A stretch of 64,000 nt of DNA from Kosmotoga arenicorallina S304. GTDB taxonomy: Bacteria > Thermotogota > Thermotogae > Petrotogales > Kosmotogaceae. The notes beneath the pieces were generated by a model. It made no database searches. It was not told where the DNA came from and saw only the letters and a list, made by a program, of their open reading frames with translations. Shown in pieces: positions 60,360 through 64,000 of this stretch. The DNA lies in NCBI RefSeq assembly GCF_001636545.1, contig NZ_JFHK01000018.1, positions 1 to 64,000 on the forward strand. Reading direction: 5' to 3'. The position numbers and the translations under genes are program-made. Numbering within the stretch: the first letter of the stretch is position 1; each line of letters starts with the position of its first letter.

Positions 60360-61514
60360 ATGGATCGAAAAAATGCATCAAAGATACTGCATCATTTAGA
60401 TGAAGAGAATCTACCCTTTGGAGCAGTTACTCCCCCTATATTTCAAACATCTATCTTCACTTTTAAGGATTTTGACAGCTTCTCAGAAGCCATAAGCAAT
60501 GAAGTAAATAGCTATTTATACACCAGGGGAAATAACCCCACGGTAAACATTCTAGAGAAAAAATTGGCCGCTTTGGAACATGGTGAAAAAGCAAAACTTC
60601 TTGGATCAGGTGTAGCAGCAATCTCTTCAAGTATACTTGCCTTTGTTAAAAGTCATGATCATATTGTTTGTGTTAAAGACTGTTATAGCTGGACAAAAAC
60701 ACTCCTTGAAAAGTATCTAAGGAGATTTGAAATAGATCACACCTTTGTGGAGGGAACCGATGTTGAAGAAATCAAGGCAGCAATTAGGCCTAATACAAAA
60801 ATCATCTACCTTGAAAGTCCCACTACTTTTACATTCAAACTCCAAAACTTACGGGAGATAGCTCGCCTTGCTAAAGAAAAAGGCATAAAAACTATTATTG
60901 ACAACACCTGGTCTACACCCATTTTTCAGAACCCAATAGATTTCGGAATAGATTTGGTGGTACATTCCGCGTCAAAATATTTTGGGGGGCATAGCGATCT
61001 CGTTGCTGGAGTTGTGATTGGGTCTGAAGAAGATGTAAATCTTATCTTCGAAACGGAGTTCCTCAATATCGGAGCCGTTCCTGATCCTTTTCTTGCTTGG
61101 CTGATATTAAGAGGTTTGAGAACACTTCAAGTGAGAATGGAAAGGCATTATGAAAATGCAATGAAAGTGGCTTCCTTTCTGGAAAACCATGAAAAGGTGA
61201 AACGGGTTATATACCCACTTCTAAAATCGCACCCTCAGTACAAACTGGCTGCTGAACAAATGAGTGGTGGTTCCGGTTTGTTTTCCATAGAACTAAAAAC
61301 AAGCGACATTGAAAAGATAAAGATTTTTACAAACAGCCTCCGACTATTTAAAAAGGCTGTAAGTTGGGGTGGCTATGAAAGTTTAGTTTTCCCTTATGCA
61401 GTTGTTCACCCGGATTCATCTGACCCGAATTTCTCTCTTGTAAGGCTTCACATTGGCCTGGAAAGCAGCGAGTTGCTGATTGAAGATTTGTCGCAAGCTT
61501 TGAGTAAAATATAA
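60360..61514 (+). CDS. Cys/Met metabolism PLP-dependent lyase or synthase
   Basis: 384 residues. Cystathionine gamma-synthase/lyase family: TPPIFQTSIFTF, YTRGNNPTVNILEKKLAALE, GSGVAAISSSILAF, DNTWSTPIFQNPIDFGIDLVVHSASKYFGGHSD with PLP Lys206. AGGAGGAAAAA precedes ATG 60360, only 15 bp after the permease, so it belongs to the sugar ABC operon. Within the family, beta-lyase, gamma-lyase and gamma-synthase cannot be separated by eye. Association with a carbohydrate importer is unusual. Confidence 0.88.
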   Translation: MDRKNASKILHHLDEENLPFGAVTPPIFQTSIFTFKDFDSFSEAISNEVNSYLYTRGNNPTVNILEKKLAALEHGEKAKLLGSGVAAISSSILAFVKSHDHIVCVKDCYSWTKTLLEKYLRRFEIDHTFVEGTDVEEIKAAIRPNTKIIYLESPTTFTFKLQNLREIARLAKEKGIKTIIDNTWSTPIFQNPIDFGIDLVVHSASKYFGGHSDLVAGVVIGSEEDVNLIFETEFLNIGAVPDPFLAWLILRGLRTLQVRMERHYENAMKVASFLENHEKVKRVIYPLLKSHPQYKLAAEQMSGGSGLFSIELKTSDIEKIKIFTNSLRLFKKAVSWGGYESLVFPYAVVHPDSSDPNFSLVRLHIGLESSELLIEDLSQALSKI

Positions 61515-61546
61515 CCCCCCTAATCTTCCGGAACGAAAATGGAAGA

Positions 61547-61555
61547 TGCTATACT
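61547..61555 (+). promoter_or_regulatory. Extended -10 promoter of the MBL-GNAT unit
   Basis: TGC-TATACT. Transcription would start near 61562, only ~10 nt before ATG 61572. Confidence 0.5.
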
Positions 61556-61571
61556 TGCTATGTAAGGTCTA

Positions 61572-62273
61572 ATGAGGGGGGTGGGGGTTATTATAAGAAT
61601 AAAATCAGGCATAACCAATCTTTACCTTGTCAAAGGTAAAGAAGGTTATCTACTCATAGATGCTGGTTATAAGTTCAGAGTGCTCGAGAAATGGCTTAAA
61701 GCGTTGAATATCGGCTGGGAAGAGATCAAATTCATTTTTATAACTCACCATCACTATGACCACACGCTTGCTCTTAGTACCGTGCAACAGCACACAAATG
61801 CGATATTAATCTTTCACCACAAAGAACGTGCAGCATTGAAAACTGGCTTTTCTACGCATAAAACCACCCCGTTAAATTTCAGAACCAGGGTTTTGATGAC
61901 CCTGAGAGGCTATTCGAACTCAAAACCAGTAGCCATTAACGATAATGACATTGTAATCAATGAGGACACGGAAATGCTAAGGGATTTTGGAATACATGGG
62001 AAAATTCTACGTACACCAGGGCATACACAGGGATCGATTTCTCTATTGCTCGACAATGGAATGGCATTCGTTGGAGATGCTGCGATGAATTTCTTTCCAC
62101 TTTTAGGCCTTAAAAAAAGGCCTTTGATCGCTGAAGATTACGAAGCAGTATTTAAGAGCTGGGAAAAGCTTTTAAATGCTGGAGCCAAAAAGATTTATCC
62201 TTCACATGGCGAACCTTTTTCTGCCTCTGAACTGGAAAAAGCCCTTCAATTATTCTCCAAAAAAGAAGCATAG
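61572..62273 (+). CDS. Metallo-beta-lactamase fold hydrolase
   Basis: Up to 233 residues. Zinc motif THHHYDH (HxHxDH), then TPGHTQGSISLLLDNGMAFVGDAAM and SHGEPF. Generic MBL hydrolase; substrate unknown. The start is uncertain. ATG 61572 has no strong binding site and would be almost leaderless, whereas a G-rich stretch (61574-61586) could act as binding site for a start at ATT 61590 (IIRIKSGITNLYLVKG). GNAT gene follows 11 bp later. Confidence 0.85.
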   Translation: MRGVGVIIRIKSGITNLYLVKGKEGYLLIDAGYKFRVLEKWLKALNIGWEEIKFIFITHHHYDHTLALSTVQQHTNAILIFHHKERAALKTGFSTHKTTPLNFRTRVLMTLRGYSNSKPVAINDNDIVINEDTEMLRDFGIHGKILRTPGHTQGSISLLLDNGMAFVGDAAMNFFPLLGLKKRPLIAEDYEAVFKSWEKLLNAGAKKIYPSHGEPFSASELEKALQLFSKKEA

Positions 62274-62284
62274 GAAATTTCAAA

Positions 62285-62878
62285 ATGGAGCGAATAACTA
62301 TTTCTTTTGGAATCAAAGAAGAAGAAAGGGATTTGGTATCTGAAATCCTATACGAAGCTTTTTCAGAAAAGCTTAAACCTGTTTTTGGTTCGAAAAAGAA
62401 AAGCCTCAGGATATTTTCAAGATATCTCAATGCTCCTAAAATTCTTGTTGCACGGGAGAAGGGTAAAATTGTTGGTGTGGCGGGTCTGAAATATGATAAT
62501 GTCAACTGGCTAAATCTAAATCTCTTTGATGCCATCCGGGAATTCGGATTTTTGATATTCAGGGTAGGAATTATTGGCTTTCCTCTTGTGGCAACAAGAT
62601 TAAAGGGTGATCTTCTTCTGGACGTGCTAGCGGTTTCGCCAGAAGCAAGGGGCAGAGGCATTGGCACCAAAATGCTTCAGTTTTTGCTTTCTTTTGGCAA
62701 GGAAAGGAACCTCAAAAAGGTCAGGCTGTATGTAATCCGTACCAATGAAGGCGCAAAAAGGCTTTACGAGAGAATGGGGTTTACAATTGTTAAGCTTCAC
62801 AAAATACCCCGTCCGTGGAGAAATGTCTTCCACTTCGATGGATATTTTGAAATGGAGAGAAGCCTGAATTCTGATTAA
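62285..62878 (+). CDS. GNAT family N-acetyltransferase
   Basis: 197 residues. Motif A LDVLAVSPEARGRGIGTKMLQFLLSFGKERNLKKVRLYV and motif B NEGAKRLYERMGFTIV are clear. Acceptor unknown. Linked to the MBL hydrolase gene. Confidence 0.85.
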   Translation: MERITISFGIKEEERDLVSEILYEAFSEKLKPVFGSKKKSLRIFSRYLNAPKILVAREKGKIVGVAGLKYDNVNWLNLNLFDAIREFGFLIFRVGIIGFPLVATRLKGDLLLDVLAVSPEARGRGIGTKMLQFLLSFGKERNLKKVRLYVIRTNEGAKRLYERMGFTIVKLHKIPRPWRNVFHFDGYFEMERSLNSD

Positions 62879-63075
62879 AGGAGCTACTGTTGATAGTACT
62901 GTGATTGGTTGAATGACCGCTTTTGAAGTGAGAAATATGGAGCTATAACTAATGGACGACATGACCGTTTAACATGATAAGCGGATTCAATACATTTCAC
63001 ACATTGAAATCAAGATACCCATACGAAATACAGGAAAGTTCAAGAAAGATTGGAAAACCATTGAATACAGACAAC
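62879..63075. other. Intergenic stretch without recognised feature
   Basis: Short broken frames only; no terminator or promoter that I can support. Confidence 0.4.
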
Positions 63076-63816
63076 CTACCGATAGAGATCAAAATATGAG
63101 ATACCATTCTTTATTACATCTTTAATCCCTTTTGCCCCATGCTTCTCGAACACTTCCGCATAAATAAACATACCGTATATTGAAGCAAACTTTTCCCAGT
63201 AATTTCCTGAAGTTGCTTTGTTGTAAATGATGATTAGTTCTTCTTTAGACAGTTCATTGTTCCTGATGTAATCTTTATAATAAAGGAATTCCTTTTTTGC
63301 TTTTTCTCTTTTATCCAGGTAGATACTTAAAATATCTTCTCTGTTTCCCGGAAATCCTAAAAAATGTGCAAGTCCTTCATCATAGGCTACATAATCTAAT
63401 ATGTCGTTTTTATTTTCTAGATCATAAGGGTTTTCATAGAACTTTTTCAGTAGAAAATGTGTTATTTCGTGAATCAGAATACCTTCTGCGTGTTTATTTA
63501 TTTTCTCTGCATCCCACAACGACAGGTTAAAAAATATCATATTTAGCTCATCACCACTGTAACACCAGGCATCATATGGATATGGAATCCCTGATGTGAG
63601 AGTTAGATTTACTTCGAAATCCCTGGCTTCACTGAATATTTCCATAAGCAATTCGTCAAAATCCTTTCTGGTGAGTTTTTCTAAAAAGTTCTTGAAATGT
63701 ACGACTCTGCTTTCAAAGTCATTTACTTCAAGATATTCAAAATCCTTTATTGGTCTATAATTTTCTTCTATCTCCTTCGCATTTTCAACACAAATGATAT
63801 TGAATCGAATATTCAT
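63076..63816 (-). CDS. Putative gluzincin zinc metallopeptidase
   Basis: 246 residues, no signal peptide. GILIHEITHFLLKKF contains HExxH (HEITH), and YDEGLAHFLGF ~30 residues later supplies the third ligand Glu of gluzincins. Family not recognised further. GGGAGGAATAGTAA precedes ATG 63816. The gene at 7823 may encode a degenerate relative. Confidence 0.7.
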   Translation of the reverse strand: MNIRFNIICVENAKEIEENYRPIKDFEYLEVNDFESRVVHFKNFLEKLTRKDFDELLMEIFSEARDFEVNLTLTSGIPYPYDAWCYSGDELNMIFFNLSLWDAEKINKHAEGILIHEITHFLLKKFYENPYDLENKNDILDYVAYDEGLAHFLGFPGNREDILSIYLDKREKAKKEFLYYKDYIRNNELSKEELIIIYNKATSGNYWEKFASIYGMFIYAEVFEKHGAKGIKDVIKNGISYFDLYR

Positions 63817-63910
63817 TTACTATTCCTCCCAATTCTTACGCAATATAGAAATCTTACGGAATTTCAGAGGGTTTATAACTTTAGCAGCTTAAGGGCTATA
63901 GATATACAAT

Positions 63911-63964
63911 AAAAACCCCGCTCATGGCCCGGAGCTTGTTGTTCCCTGAGGACAAATGAGCGGG
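63911..63964 (-). terminator. Rho-independent terminator of a gene beyond the window
   Basis: Minus strand CCCGCTCAT ... ATGAGCGGG with a ~30-nt loop, followed by GTTTTTATT. It belongs to a minus-strand gene to the right of the window edge. Confidence 0.6.
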
Positions 63965-64000
63965 AAAACTCAAAATCAACTATGACATAATTTGCTAGAT

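Noticed and set aside
62879-62960. Relic coding for GATVDSTVIG..MTAFEVRNMEL
   Set aside because: Two in-frame stops within 30 codons and no family recognised; not enough to call a pseudogene.

Overview
The window looks like a chromosomal segment of a member of the Thermotogota, most likely the Kosmotoga/Mesotoga branch. This rests on moderate to low GC, strong GGAGG-type ribosome binding sites, frequent TTG and GTG starts, many sugar ABC importers with glycosidases, M29 aminopeptidase, TalC-type transaldolase, archaeal-type P-loop ATPases and a compact fab cluster. No rRNA, tRNA or CRISPR array was seen. Genus assignment is inference.

Layout. 1-2.4 kb is an accessory edge: the end of an IS transposase, a remnant of a duplicated cupin gene, a nucleotidyltransferase/winged-helix pair (first gene frameshifted) and the intact cupin. 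2.4-12.7 kb holds a WD40 protein, LysE exporter, rsgA, a TetR-controlled flavodoxin/FMN-binding operon, lemA and an htpX-like protease, a 32-codon stand-alone gene, and two copies of a ~0.4-0.5 kb composite repeat whose second half is an array of ~15-nt units. 12.9-15.5 kb is purB-purA. 15.5-19.6 kb is an Fe3+-type ABC importer. 19.8-25.5 kb is the fatty acid operon fabH-fabK-fabD-fabG-acpP-fabF, with fabZ divergent; fabH appears to use a CTG start. 26-27.8 kb is an ABC-2 exporter. 28-29.8 kb is a DUF234 ATPase between two IS remnants.

29.9-40 kb contains a GNAT, a tocopherol-cyclase-like protein, a diguanylate cyclase, a fused MsrB-MsrA, an M29 aminopeptidase, a GH84 hexosaminidase, an ABC-F protein with a striking leader (three-codon ORF followed by a 14-bp helix that sequesters the ribosome binding site), and TalC. 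40.3-47.5 kb is an iron alcohol dehydrogenase and a LacI-controlled galactoside uptake operon ending in GH42 beta-galactosidase. 47.5-55.9 kb has an HD-GYP protein, a DUF4097-PadR-HAAS-serine hydrolase operon, RtcB, a second P-loop ATPase bracketed by identical 35-bp double palindromes, a small secreted protein and a flavin reductase. 56-62.9 kb is a ROK-controlled sugar ABC operon that also carries a Cys/Met-type PLP enzyme, followed by an MBL hydrolase and a GNAT. The window closes with a HEITH metallopeptidase-like gene.

Regulatory themes. Regulators sit beside their own palindromic operators (TetR, LacI, PadR, ROK). Many promoters are extended -10 type (TGN-TATAAT) with poor -35 boxes. 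Hairpins sit between binding protein and permease genes in all three ABC import operons. Three accessory cassettes are each bracketed by direct repeats. The strongest candidates for undescribed biology are the ABC-F leader, the palindrome-bracketed ATPase cassette, the composite repeat family and the nucleotidyltransferase/HTH pair.
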